64,000 nucleotides of DNA from Streptosporangium carneum (GCF_027922005.1 NZ_BSEV01000001.1:645638-709637); one strand, 5' to 3'; shown: positions 41,249 through 49,605, counted from the first letter of the stretch. The notes: generated by a model not told the origin, from the sequence alone. Made by a program: numbers and translations.

Positions 41249-41328
41249 CCGCCCGTTCGACTGGTCGCCGTGACACCTACCGGATCGCCGAGGTGTGCCT
41301 GATCGAGGACGGCGACCACGACCGATGA
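41245..41328 (+). CDS. Short open frame, possible tail of the frameshifted gene
   Basis: An ATGA-coupled 27-residue frame (MTARSTGRRDTYRIAEVCLI). It continues, in the same frame, the protein-like sequence noticed within the end of the OmpR-type gene, so it may be the true C-terminus of that neighbour's lost downstream gene rather than a separate peptide. Confidence 0.35.
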   Translation: MTARSTGRRDTYRIAEVCLIEDGDHDR

Positions 41329-41428
41329 ACCCACCTCTTACAGCGAGCTGGCCGAGCTGCAAGAGTCCCTGGCGGTTCACGGAAGCTCGCTGAGGCTATC
41401 ACTCAGTTTCTCACTCAGAAAACACTAG

Positions 41429-41644
41429 GCTGTTTCAAAGGCAGGTGAGCCAGTCATTGATGGCAGTGATGTGGATGACGGCCTCGTAATGAACAGCGAG
41501 CTTGTCGCACTGGGTGGAGACGGCACGATGACGTTTGATCCGGTTGATGCTACATTCCACGGCATGCCGGTTCCGGTAGTTGGCGGAGTTAAAATCCGGG
41601 GGCCAGCCGTCACTGCTACGCGCCATAGCTGGCCTATATATCAT
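41429..41644 (-). pseudogene. IS5-family transposase, 3' fragment
   Basis: The frame 41435-41644 gives the C-terminal part of an IS5-type (DDE_Tnp) transposase: NYRNRHAVECSINRIKRHRAVSTQCDKLAV and ITAINDWLTCL. The catalytic Glu region (RHAVECSINRIK) is seen, but the rest is missing. The IS end probably lies at 41429 (GGCTGTTTCAAAGG). The upstream half has been lost by a later event at about 41644, where low-GC DNA starts. Confidence 0.75.
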
Positions 41645-41661
41645 TGTTCATTCTTGTTAAG

Positions 41662-41979
41662 TTATTGGGCTGGATTCCTGACTTCTACACAGCCCTCGCC
41701 TACCCGAAAGACAGCTTCATAGTTCACGGCATTCAGGAGATCGCAGATAGCTCGCAACATCACCGTAGCTACCTGTGACTCGAAGTTGACCATTTCCTCA
41801 ATGGTTCCACTGCTACTGTTTGCGAGGCCTCGATTAGTTGTCCACGTCACTGAGATACTCTCCGAATGGAGATCTATTAGAAATCCTCCATTGGCGTCGG
41901 CTGGCGCGAGCCCAGATATCTTGAGATGCCACTCGACATCTCTGAATAGACGCTTCACAGCTGCTGAGGTATCTTTCAT
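41662..41979 (-). CDS. Hypothetical protein in the prophage cargo zone
   Basis: A 105-residue protein (MKDTSAAVKRLFRDVEWHLKISGLAPADANGGFLIDLHSE) with beta strands and a closing helix. Base use is clearly lower in GC than the phage core. It faces away from the flanking phage genes and may be the last gene of a minus-strand cargo unit with the two genes upstream of it. Function unknown. Confidence 0.55.
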   Translation of the reverse strand: MKDTSAAVKRLFRDVEWHLKISGLAPADANGGFLIDLHSESISVTWTTNRGLANSSSGTIEEMVNFESQVATVMLRAICDLLNAVNYEAVFRVGEGCVEVRNPAQ

Positions 41980-42010
41980 GAACTTTATCCTAGATCTCGA
42001 ACATAAGACC

Positions 42011-42036
42011 AGGGACGGCTTCGTGGAGCCGTCCCT
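42011..42036 (-). terminator. Hairpin after the beta-propeller gene
   Basis: AGGGACGGCT pairs with AGCCGTCCCT around a 6-base loop, 16 bp beyond the stop of the minus-strand gene that ends at 42052. The T tract is weak (GGTCTTATGTT). It probably ends that transcript and separates it from the gene at 41662. Confidence 0.6.
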
Positions 42037-42051
42037 GAGATCGAAGGCTAG

Positions 42052-43206
42052 CTATCGCACGGTCAGAACGGGATGCCAGTCCTCGTCCGCCGCGCCGTCC
42101 TTGCGGTAGCTGGAAAGCTGGGTGACCTGCTTGCCATCTACGCTGACTAGAACGAGGCCGTTTCGGAACTCATTCGAACAGGCGCCTTCACAGCCCAGCG
42201 CGATCAGGTGATCGTCATCAGCCCAAGCCAGTAGTTGTAGAACCGGCTGAGTTCCGACTGCCTGATCTGTTGCTAGCTCTCTCACCTGCGTGGGGAGTCC
42301 AGGAGCGCCTGCCACGAGCTTGCCGTTAGGGGAAATCCCTGCCGCTCCGATCTCATCTCCTGCGGCCGTTGCTCCGAAAGGAGCCCTTAACTGGCCGTCC
42401 AGACTACGCCAGGACTTTCCGTTCGATGAGGTAAAAGAAGGAGCAGATATTGCGTCGCCGGATTCCCATTTGAAATCTTGTCGAGTACCGCCGGAACGTT
42501 CCGAGGCGATCTTATTGAATTTGGTCTTTTTGTCTGCGGTATTGACTATATAGAAACCGGTGCGGGTTGAGGGCTTGTGTCGCCGGAGAGCTTCCGAGAA
42601 GAACTCGGCCTCGTCAGGGTGACTGGTGTATGTCGTAGCAAGGATCTTGCTGCCGTCCGGCGACCAGGCAACGCTTCCGGCGGGTTGTCCAAGGTTGATC
42701 CAGGAAACGATGTTACCAGTAGATACGTCGAGGATACCGAGCCTCTTTGAGGGAAGTTCTCCGTCCAGAACTGCTGCAAACTTGAGTCCTGGGGCCACAT
42801 CGAGCCATGACCATGGAGTAGCTTCGTAAGATCCGGAGCGCGGGTTGTGCAGATACCATGTGCGATGAAGGCGCTTCACGTTCCCCTGCACGGTGCCCCA
42901 TTGGCCGATCCAGTATGCAGAAACTGCCATACGGCCCGCCGCTATAAGGCTCTTGGGAGGACTGTTTCGAATGTCGGAAGAGACACCCGCCGGAGCCACT
43001 CTAGTACGAGTGTCAGACGAGTTTCCTGCATTGGCGCCCGATGCCAGCTCGGCTGCATTTGCAGATTGCAGCCCTTTTAGCATCAAAGAGCCTCCGCTTA
43101 CCAGAGCCATCGTTGTCACGGCGGCAATTATTGGGATGATTATCTTCCGTCGGCTACTGCGTCTCGAACAAGACGGGTCGTCTACGTGGTCGGCATTGGC
43201 TCGCAT
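42052..43206 (-). CDS. Membrane-anchored beta-propeller-like protein
   Basis: A 384-residue protein with a short cytoplasmic start (RANADHVDD...SRRSSRRK), one transmembrane helix (KIIIPIIAAVTTMALVSGGSLML, residues about 22-44), and an outside domain with repeated propeller-type units: GSVAWSPDGSKILATTY, GAAGISPNGKLVAGAP, LLAWADDDHLIALG. The WSPDGSKI motif is TolB/WD40-like. A GGGGTG ribosome site supports the ATG at 43206; the longer reading from 43413 has no such site. Lower GC than neighbours points to recent gain. Confidence 0.7.
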   Translation of the reverse strand: MRANADHVDDPSCSRRSSRRKIIIPIIAAVTTMALVSGGSLMLKGLQSANAAELASGANAGNSSDTRTRVAPAGVSSDIRNSPPKSLIAAGRMAVSAYWIGQWGTVQGNVKRLHRTWYLHNPRSGSYEATPWSWLDVAPGLKFAAVLDGELPSKRLGILDVSTGNIVSWINLGQPAGSVAWSPDGSKILATTYTSHPDEAEFFSEALRRHKPSTRTGFYIVNTADKKTKFNKIASERSGGTRQDFKWESGDAISAPSFTSSNGKSWRSLDGQLRAPFGATAAGDEIGAAGISPNGKLVAGAPGLPTQVRELATDQAVGTQPVLQLLAWADDDHLIALGCEGACSNEFRNGLVLVSVDGKQVTQLSSYRKDGAADEDWHPVLTVR

Positions 43207-43267
43207 ATACACCCCATTTAATAAGCGTTGATGATCTATAGATGTCGGAAGATAGTTGTATATGCCA

Positions 43268-43645
43268 CTAGCCAAGCTGACAATCAGGCGAGGTTGCCGT
43301 GTTGGAGGGATATCCGGTGGAGCCCTCTTGGCGCCAGGTAAGCAGATCCCGAAAGCCGGATCCGCTAGCCCAAGTGGTGGGGCCACATACGCCGTTATTT
43401 CCGTTAGTGTCATACGCCTCCCAGCTCATGATATCGAAATCTCTAAGTCCCGCCCCTGCGCGCATGCCGTCTGTGGATTTGTCGCATGCTTGAAGAGCGT
43501 CTACGGCAGGATTATAGACTGCCTGCGAGTAACTAGTTGATACTTCGCAGACGGGAAGCGCGCGTGCGGGCGTAGAGAAGCTAATCGTTACGGTACATGC
43601 CAGAGTTCCGGTTATAAGTAACTGCACTGCTCGCGATCGACGCAC
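43268..43645 (-). CDS. Small secreted protein, unknown function
   Basis: A 125-residue precursor with a signal peptide (MRRSRAVQLLITGTLACTVTISFSTPARA). The mature part has four Cys (ALPVCEV, LQACDK, NGVCGP, SPDCQLG), likely two disulfides, and ends LTWRQEGSTGYPSNTATSPDCQLG. It is coded 60 bp upstream of the beta-propeller gene on the same strand, so both may be one cargo unit acting outside the host cell. Confidence 0.65.
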   Translation of the reverse strand: MRRSRAVQLLITGTLACTVTISFSTPARALPVCEVSTSYSQAVYNPAVDALQACDKSTDGMRAGAGLRDFDIMSWEAYDTNGNNGVCGPTTWASGSGFRDLLTWRQEGSTGYPSNTATSPDCQLG

Positions 43646-43968
43646 AATAGTCCTTTCGTCTGCCGAAGCTATTTAAAAGATCTTATCGTGATCGCTTGAC
43701 CGAAGACAAGGTCATATCTGTCAGCAGTAAGTTGCGGAGTGCATTATCCCTAGTCAGGTAGGTCTCGCGCGACTTCTAGCTAAGCTAAAAGAGTGGCCGA
43801 TATATCCAATTTAGTGCCCACATAAACCCATCACCGTCATGCTAAGCCCTGGGATGGTCACCGCCCAGTCGAGGGGTTTGGCCACGTCAGGTCGGACGTC
43901 TGGAAAAGCCGTTGCTCACGTGCACATGTTTCCGGCGACCCCCTCGTTCGCTGGTTGCCTTGCCAACA
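43646..43968. other. Gene-poor region upstream of the IS630-like element
   Basis: The first 160 bp are AT-rich and should hold the promoter of the minus-strand cargo genes. The last 130 bp are GC-rich and may be a scrap of another mobile element, but I cannot name it. No gene is supported. Confidence 0.45.
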
Positions 43969-45089
43969 AGCTTGAAAGGCCGGTGTTACAGCGGGGGCTG
44001 GTTAGGGCCTGCGGCGATCGGCTATCCCGGAGGTATGAGGTATGCCGTGGGCGGCGGGCTGACCGCCACGGAACGCGCCCGGCGGGAGCGGTTGCGCTTC
44101 GAGGCCGCGGAGTTGTTCGCACAAGGGGTGCCCGCGCCGGAGGTGGCGCGGCGGTTTCGGGTGAGCCGCATGTCGGCCAACCGCTGGTACCGCACCTGGC
44201 AGACCGGCGGGCCGGAGGCGCTGGCCTCCAAGGGGCCGGGCGGGGAGAAGTGCCGATTGAATGCGCAGCGCCTGGATCGGCTGTGCTGTGAGCTGGGGCG
44301 CGGTCCGGTCGCGCACGGCTTCGTCGAGGACCAGTGCTGGACGCTGGCGCGAGTTGCCGACCTGATCGCGGCCTTGTTTCATGTCCGCTACACCTTGCGC
44401 GGGGTGTCGTATCTGCTGCACTGGATCAGCTGGACGCCGCAGATGCCGGTTCATCGGGCTGTCGAGCGCGAAAGGGGGTGATCGAGTTGTGGGTCGCCGA
44501 GGAATGGCCGGCGACAAAAGGGCGGCGCTCGACCTGGGTGCCTGGCTGTGCTGGGCCGATGAGGCTGGGCAAAGTCTGAGGCCGCCCGGGACGCGGACTT
44601 GGGCGCCGCCCGGCCGCGTACTCCGGTGGTGAAGGTGACCGGCAAGGGATATGGCCGGGTGGTGCTGGCCGGTCTGGCGTACCGGGTCCTGATCCGGCGC
44701 GGGCAGCCGGGCGAGATCAAAGCCTTCACGCCCTGGCATCTGACCGCTCTGCTGGATGCCACCCATACCCAGCTCGGCGGGCCGCTTGTGTTGGTGTGGG
44801 ACAACGACCGCCGCCACCTGTCACGGGCGATGCGCACCGCGATCGAGGCGCGTCCCTGGCTGACGGTCTTCCAATTGCCCGTTTACGCCCCGGAGTTGAA
44901 CCCGGCCGAAGGAGTGTGGTCGGTTCTCAAACCGCGGCCTGGCCAACCTCGCCCCCCATGACACCGACCAACTGCTGCACTGGTCAAGAACAAGCTTAGA
45001 CGGATGCAGGACCACCCTGCGCTGCTCGACGGTTTCATCGCCCAGACCAGCCTCATCCTCAAAGCGCTGTAACACCAGCTTTTCAAGCT
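43969..45089. mobile_element. IS630-family insertion sequence, decayed
   Basis: Imperfect terminal inverted repeats AGCTTGAAAGGCCGGTGTTA(CAGC) at 43969-43992 and its reverse complement at 45066-45089 (about 22 of 24 matching) bound a 1.12-kb element holding one broken transposase gene. No clear TA target duplication is visible. It lies between two prophage parts and probably marks where cargo was gained or genes were lost. Confidence 0.85.
44035..45072 (+). pseudogene. IS630-family transposase with several frameshifts
   Basis: The HTH start [44 protein letters not shown] and the part up to about 44,470 are in one frame. The catalytic domain continues in other frames: ADEAGQSLRPPGTRTWAPPGR, then TPVVKVTGKGYGRV ... 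LVWDNDRRHLSRAM (Asp) and YAPELNPAEGVWSVLK (Glu), then a last frame from about 44,930 to the TAA at 45,070 (VKNKLRRMQDHPALLDGFIA). At least three frame changes mean the enzyme is inactive. Confidence 0.85.
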
Positions 45090-45234
45090 CAGCTGCCGAT
45101 CAGGTGACATTTCTGTCCGCCATGCATGATCTTCAGAAGACTGTTCGTGGCCTTCAGATGGACGAGGGAACCCTCCCGTAATCATCGAAATTTGTAATAT
45201 CCTCTGTCGGGGTGAATCCGCGAAAGGAAAATGA

Positions 45235-45498
45235 ATGAGCGAAAACAGCAAGAGAATCGTCGCTACTGTGCTCCTGGTGACCGACGGCATCGGCGAACAG
45301 CTCGACATGGCCCACGTTGCGATCGGTGGCACGAACGCCTCGACCCTGGTCCCGGCTTCCCGCATCGCCGAGGACACGGGCGTCCCGGTGAACGAGCTGC
45401 CGGGCCGGAAGTTCGGCGCCCTGTGGACGATCGGCGAAGACGATGAGGAGCTTTCGGATTTCCGTCTTTTGAATGATCCCCGCATTTATCGGGGTTAG
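45235..45498 (+). CDS. Prophage protein, unknown
   Basis: An 87-residue protein (MSENSKRIVATVLLVTDGIGEQLDMAHVAIGGTN...) with an AAAGGAAA ribosome site. It has an alpha/beta look and an acidic end (TIGEDDEELSDFRLL). It resumes the plus-strand phage genes after the IS. No family known. Confidence 0.6.
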   Translation: MSENSKRIVATVLLVTDGIGEQLDMAHVAIGGTNASTLVPASRIAEDTGVPVNELPGRKFGALWTIGEDDEELSDFRLLNDPRIYRG

Positions 45499-45603
45499 GG
45501 AATATAGCGTCCGGGGGAGAGAAAATGTCAGTCGGTCAGCCTATCATTAATCGTAGGAAATGGGGCAGGCAACCCCATCCGCTGAGAAATGGAGGAGCCT
45601 CCA

Positions 45604-45993
45604 ATGACCGAGTTCCCCGAAATTCCCCCGGAGCGCGAGGAGCGGACGGACCACCTGCTGGCCCACGCCGCGCACACCCTCACGCATGTGGCGAAGGTCC
45701 TCGCCCGGATCGGGATCCGCATCCCGCTGGACGTCGAGGACTCCGACACGCTCACGGACGCCCTGGAGCGGACGCTGGACCTGATCGACGACCGTCCCGA
45801 GGCTCCGGAGCAGGCCAAGGGCGCGATCTTCGCCCTGACGCTGCGCTGGCTCATCGCGATGGACATGGTCGCCGCCTACCGGATGATGGGCCGCGACTGG
45901 CGGGAAGCTGCCGCACTCGACACCCTCAAGCAGGTCGAGATGCTCACGATCATCGCGCTGAACCTGCTGGACGGTCGCGACTCGCTGAACTGA
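45604..45993 (+). CDS. Prophage protein, unknown
   Basis: A 129-residue helical protein from the ATG at 45604 (GGAGG just upstream). LAHAAHTLTHVAKVLARIGIRIPLDVEDSDTL is followed by a hydrophobic helix FALTLRWLIAMDMVAAYRMMG. Such proteins occur near phage regulatory regions in actinomycetes, but the role is unknown. Confidence 0.6.
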   Translation: MTEFPEIPPEREERTDHLLAHAAHTLTHVAKVLARIGIRIPLDVEDSDTLTDALERTLDLIDDRPEAPEQAKGAIFALTLRWLIAMDMVAAYRMMGRDWREAAALDTLKQVEMLTIIALNLLDGRDSLN

Positions 45994-45995
45994 TC

Positions 45996-46027
45996 CCCCC
46001 GCCGAAGCGCCCCCGTTTCGGCGGGGG
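45996..46027 (+). terminator. GC-rich hairpin
   Basis: CCCCCGCCGAA pairs with TTCGGCGGGGG over a 10-base loop, immediately after the stop at 45993. There is no T run, so it may be a weak terminator or a stabilising stem between two phage genes. Confidence 0.55.
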
Positions 46028-46114
46028 TGCTTCCTTGTGCATGAGGACCGGCGGGGCAGGCCGAGGCCCGCAGGCAACCCGCCGGTCAGGCCCGCTGAGA
46101 AAGGGGCCACTTCC

Positions 46115-46759
46115 ATGGTAGAAGGCACCGGCCCCGCTGCGGAGGTCACACTTCTGGTCGCCGAACTGGCCGAGCTGCTGGCCCGCCTGGAGGAGCTGCT
46201 CGCCGAGCCGGTCGCCGACCCCACCTCGGGCACGATGAGCCATCACAAGGTGACCGGTTCGCCCGCGCCCTGGCACGCCGAGGCCGGGCCGGTCCTGATG
46301 GACATCCACGAGGGCGTCCGTCGCCTGGAGGCGAGCCTGCGCCGAGAGGTCGCCGGACACCTCGGCGACCGCCGTGGCGGGTCCGACGCCAACACCGCGG
46401 CGGCCCTGGCCTCGATCGCCCGCCTCGTGCACGCCGTGCCCGAGGAGGCCGCCCGTCGTACGGCGCGCATCCTGTCCGGTTGGATCCGCCGGGCCTCGGA
46501 GGTGCGCGACATCGGCGAGGCCGAGCGGTGGGAGCCGCTACGTGCCCCGGCCGGCGAGCTGCCGCCGGCCTGCCCGTACTGCAAGACCTTCTCGCTGCGG
46601 GTCGGTCGCCGAGAGGGCCGGGTCAGGTGCGCTAACCGGCGGTGCGTGGATAGCGATGGGCGTCCGCCGGTTGCGACGATCGACAAGAACCGGCTGAACG
46701 GGGACGCCATGCTCGTCTGGGTGGACGGCCGGACGATCTACTACGGGGACATACCATAA
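46115..46759 (+). CDS. Prophage protein with C-terminal zinc ribbon
   Basis: A 214-residue protein. The first 150 residues are helical (VTLLVAELAELLARLEELLAE ... IARLVHAVPEEAARRTARIL). The C-terminus holds a zinc site PPACPYCKTFSLRVGRREGRVRCANRRC (two CxxC-like halves). Similar proteins are common near the late-gene switch of actinophages. An AAAGGGG site precedes the ATG. Confidence 0.65.
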   Translation: MVEGTGPAAEVTLLVAELAELLARLEELLAEPVADPTSGTMSHHKVTGSPAPWHAEAGPVLMDIHEGVRRLEASLRREVAGHLGDRRGGSDANTAAALASIARLVHAVPEEAARRTARILSGWIRRASEVRDIGEAERWEPLRAPAGELPPACPYCKTFSLRVGRREGRVRCANRRCVDSDGRPPVATIDKNRLNGDAMLVWVDGRTIYYGDIP

Positions 46760-46860
46760 GAGGCTGACCCGATGTTGACGGCTCTGCCGCTTCGACCGGA
46801 TTTGTGCCGGTCGTGGTACGTATGCATTCCGCTTCCTGCGGATAATTGGAATACCCCGTC

Positions 46861-46895
46861 GGGGCACCGCTATCTAGCTGAGCGGTGCCCCTTTT
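46861..46895 (+). terminator. Strong Rho-independent terminator
   Basis: GGGGCACCGCT pairs perfectly with AGCGGTGCCCC around an ATCTAGCTG loop, followed by TTTTG. It ends the plus-strand unit 45,235-46,759 and divides the phage core from the next low-GC cargo genes. Confidence 0.9.
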
Positions 46896-47013
46896 GTTAG
46901 TCGAGCTGTTTTTATGCCTGTCAAACTCCGATCACTCTTTCGGAGATCGGAGCAACAGTGGCCGCTAAGGTGAGAGGTCGAACTGGAAATATTAAGGCAT
47001 ATTTATTTGCTGG

Positions 47014-47373
47014 TCAGCAGCTCGCTACTGCGCCAACAATGATTGACTGTGCCCCCTGATAAGCGGCGGGAATCGTGGTGGCGGCCCCTGGGTTGATGCA
47101 GTAGGACCAACCTGTGCCGTTCCCGTACTGCCTAAGATAGGAGCGTCGGGTGCAGTAGGAAGCGACCCCCGTGATCGGCGGGCTGAAACTCGTTAGGCCT
47201 GCGGTGCAGGGAAGCGTAGCAAAAACAGTTCCGCTTCTGCTTAGGTAGATCTCCGCAGGGGCGGCTTTAGAGCTCTCCGCCGATGCTACCTGTGGGATCA
47301 TCAACGCACATGACGCTGCGATAAATGCTGCAGCTAGCCGACGCATCCACTGGCTCCTCTCGTTGTTTGCCAC
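47014..47373 (-). CDS. Small secreted protein, unknown function
   Basis: A 119-residue precursor. A signal peptide (MRRLAAAFIAASCALMIPQVASAES from the second Met at 47346) precedes a mature part with four Cys (TLPCTAGL, SYCTRRSY, SYCINPG, VASC), forming two probable disulfides. GTVFATLPCTAG and YGNGTGWSYCINPG are Gly/Thr-rich. GC content is lower than the phage core, as with the secreted protein at 43268. Confidence 0.6.
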   Translation of the reverse strand: MANNERSQWMRRLAAAFIAASCALMIPQVASAESSKAAPAEIYLSRSGTVFATLPCTAGLTSFSPPITGVASYCTRRSYLRQYGNGTGWSYCINPGAATTIPAAYQGAQSIIVGAVASC

Positions 47374-47440
47374 AGTTTTGGCCGCACTGGAGGAGAATAA
47401 GCTTCTTCGGTTCGTTAAATCAAGCGATAACCTATTGTGC

Positions 47441-48019
47441 TCATTTGTGTGCAGGTAGTGAAAGCTGAGGAGTGAGGTCGACTAGAATCTCTGGGTTGAG
47501 GGCTTTTAGGGGAGCGGGTCGGCTGGTCGCGACCGGTAGGTTATGGGCTGATGCCGCATAGACGACTGACGCCATGGTGAGGGCGTAGGGGTTGGAGGGG
47601 CGGAGCAGCTTAGCTATGCCAGCTGCCGTGATGTAGGTCACATCGAACATGTGTGTGGAAGGGAGGCTGATTAAAAGGGAGAAGATCGGGTGTAGCTCCT
47701 CGGGGGTTTGCGTCATTGCGGTAGCTAGAGATGCTGCCGGAATCACTAGGAGTTCCGATTTCGTTACACTGGACCACACGATGGCTTCTAGATATTTGGC
47801 TCGCCCTGTGGCAAGTTCCCTGATCGCAACATGGTCAAACACTCGTCCCGTTGCAAGAGCGCCACCGTTTTCAAGAAGCTCATGATTCCGCTGCTGCACA
47901 AGTTCGAGCATCTGCGACGAGGGCTCCCCAAATAGTGCTTGGAGTCTAGACAATGCCTCTTCGGGTTCGATGTGGGCAGGAGGGGCCGCTTCACCGGTGA
48001 TGGGTTGCTCGACATGCAT
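47441..48019 (-). CDS. PIN-like protein, probably catalytically degenerate
   Basis: A 192-residue protein. The second half, with MASVVYAASAHNLPVATSRPAPLKALNPEILVDL, recalls the last strands and helices of actinobacterial PIN-domain proteins (HAAxVxxA...WPVxTxDPxxLxxLDP). The acidic catalytic residues expected in those places are missing (ATSRPA instead of TADP). The family call is tentative. Low GC suggests acquired cargo. Confidence 0.4.
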   Translation of the reverse strand: MHVEQPITGEAAPPAHIEPEEALSRLQALFGEPSSQMLELVQQRNHELLENGGALATGRVFDHVAIRELATGRAKYLEAIVWSSVTKSELLVIPAASLATAMTQTPEELHPIFSLLISLPSTHMFDVTYITAAGIAKLLRPSNPYALTMASVVYAASAHNLPVATSRPAPLKALNPEILVDLTPQLSLPAHK

Positions 48020-48646
48020 GTCGTCAGGCTAACCGCTACACCTGGGAAGGTCACGATTTGACTTGGACGTCTTAGGCGTACAGATGCGGGCAATGAGCTG
48101 AAGGACCCGATGCGAGGTACTCCCTGTGAGCCAGGTGGTCGAGCTGCTGGGCGAGCACATCACCACCGACCATCCCGACTGGCCCAAGGAGATGAGGCTG
48201 TGATGGACGAGCTGATCGCGTTCTTCTCGGCAGGTCGCCGACCTGGAAGCCGGCGACCATCACCGGCTGGCAGCGGCCGGACGCCTCGACCCGCCGCGGC
48301 CGTCCCCCGCGCCGACCTACCATAGAAGGCGCGTGACCGACGCCTGAAGCGGAAACCGGTGATGGTGGGGAAGAAGTCAGTCGTTCAGCAATGCCTGAAA
48401 GTTAGGGCAGTCGATAGCATGCCACTCTCGTGCAAAGATCTCTGAACCGTCCCTAATCACCTCTACGTGCCATGGCAGGCATTCGTGGCATGGCTAGATC
48501 TCGCATGGGGTGCCATCCTCCTCCTCGGCTGCAAGATCAATTGATCCGACTGGCGCTGAATAAGTGGTGTTCGGCTTGCGGCCTTTGGGGGTCTCCACCG
48601 TGCCAGTATCGAACAGGTGGAAGAGCGGAAGCGGCATGATGGGGGC
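48020..48646. other. Mostly non-coding stretch with small remnant frames
   Basis: Two short coupled frames, 48126-48203 (25 residues, GTG) and 48203-48325 (40 residues, MDELIAFFSAG), may be a broken small gene: shifting the second one after AFFS gives a more protein-like LEAGDHHRLAAAGRLDPPRPS. From about 48,350 to 48,640 the DNA is low in GC and holds nothing I can name. Confidence 0.4.
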
Positions 48647-48871
48647 ATGGACGCCTGGACCGTGGAGGACGCCGCCGCCCTGCTCCATCCGCCGCTCACC
48701 GCGGCGGAGGTGCGGGAGATGATCGACCTCCTCCACCTCCAGCCGTGCGGCTCCCGCCGCACCGGCCGCCGCGGACGACCGGCCCCCACATACGATCCGA
48801 CCGTCCTGCAACACGCCCATGCCCTCGTAATCCGAGGACGAGTTGACCTTGCTCGAATTCGGGCAGCATAA
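48647..48871 (+). CDS. Small HTH-type protein
   Basis: A 74-residue protein (MDAWTVEDAAALLHPPLTAAEVREMIDLLHLQPCG...) in the style of MerR/excisionase-type helix-turn-helix proteins, with an end that contains RPAPTYDPTVLQHAHALV. It may be a late regulator or a helper of the next unit. GGGGG lies just before the ATG. Confidence 0.55.
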   Translation: MDAWTVEDAAALLHPPLTAAEVREMIDLLHLQPCGSRRTGRRGRPAPTYDPTVLQHAHALVIRGRVDLARIRAA

Positions 48872-48894
48872 TTCGAAGCAAGTTCCGCATGTCC

Positions 48895-49056
48895 TCAGAC
48901 GGAATACGGACGCCTCGCCAGCCTCTCGGCCAGCTCTACCGCCGCCTCGATCGCCTCGGCCTTGGCCTTCCCTCGAAGTGTTCGCGGGATGGTGAAGAAC
49001 AGGCGGGAACCGTCCCGCAGCGTGACTTTGATGGCTTGTCGCTCGTCGGTGAACAT
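48895..49056 (-). CDS. Small protein (53 residues)
   Basis: A short frame with an amphipathic, well-balanced composition: MFTDERQAIKVTLRDGSRLF, then FTIPRTLRGKAKAEAIEAAV and a helix ending RLARRPYSV. A CAGGTGG ribosome site precedes the ATG. The beta-hairpin-then-helix pattern would suit a small DNA-binding or antitoxin-like protein, but no family is recognised. It would be missed by a length cut-off of 60 codons. Confidence 0.55.
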   Translation of the reverse strand: MFTDERQAIKVTLRDGSRLFFTIPRTLRGKAKAEAIEAAVELAERLARRPYSV

Positions 49057-49166
49057 TCGCGACCACCTGCCTAAACATGTGCTGAACCCGCATTACAACA
49101 CGAATGCCGGATTTAGGCCAGGCCCAATTGCCGCCTTATGGTCGGACTTCCCAGGGGAGGTACGGG

Positions 49167-49355
49167 TCAGAGCAGGCCCAAGCTTCCGATGATCAGCAGG
49201 GTGAGCGTCACCGCTCCGACGAAGGCCACGCCGCCCCTGCCTAGCGCGGCATGAGGTGTGTCTCCACTGGCTCGCGCGAAGAAGCCTGCAATCAGGGCGA
49301 CGATGATCCCAATGAGGATGGCCACGAAGACAAGCAGGGTCTTGAGGGGGGTCAT
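49167..49355 (-). CDS. Small two-helix membrane protein
   Basis: A 62-residue protein with two transmembrane helices (residues 5-27 and 41-61) joined by a loop ARASGDTPHAALGRGG. Such small proteins are widespread in actinomycete mobile elements and may be holin-like or plasmid-spread-like. Its opposite strand and distance from the late genes do not support a lysis role in this phage. Confidence 0.6.
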   Translation of the reverse strand: MTPLKTLLVFVAILIGIIVALIAGFFARASGDTPHAALGRGGVAFVGAVTLTLLIIGSLGLL

Positions 49356-49605
49356 GCTCTCTCGACTCTCTATCTAGGTCGAGGCCGAGCTGATGTACGG
49401 GTAATCCGACAAAGGCTCGACCTCACGTGAACAACAACGTGTGGTGCTGCAATGCCGGAGCTCCGTACCCTGTTGGCGTCGTGCTCCGCAGCTACGGGGC
49501 AACCATCGTGGCCCCCCATAGACCGACTGCTCTTTCAGCGTGACATATGTACGCGATGCTTCGATGCAAAATGCAGACATTCCCCAATGCGATGGTGGGC
49601 TGGAT

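Noticed and set aside
45525..46121. Plus-strand frame overlapping the gene at 45,604
   Set aside because: Out of frame with a better-supported gene that has its own ribosome site; its residues are Arg/Pro/Gly-rich. Only a short leader peptide from 45,525 would be conceivable.
49167..49355. Holin
   Set aside because: Two-helix membrane proteins look like holins, but this one is on the opposite strand to the late genes and has no endolysin partner.
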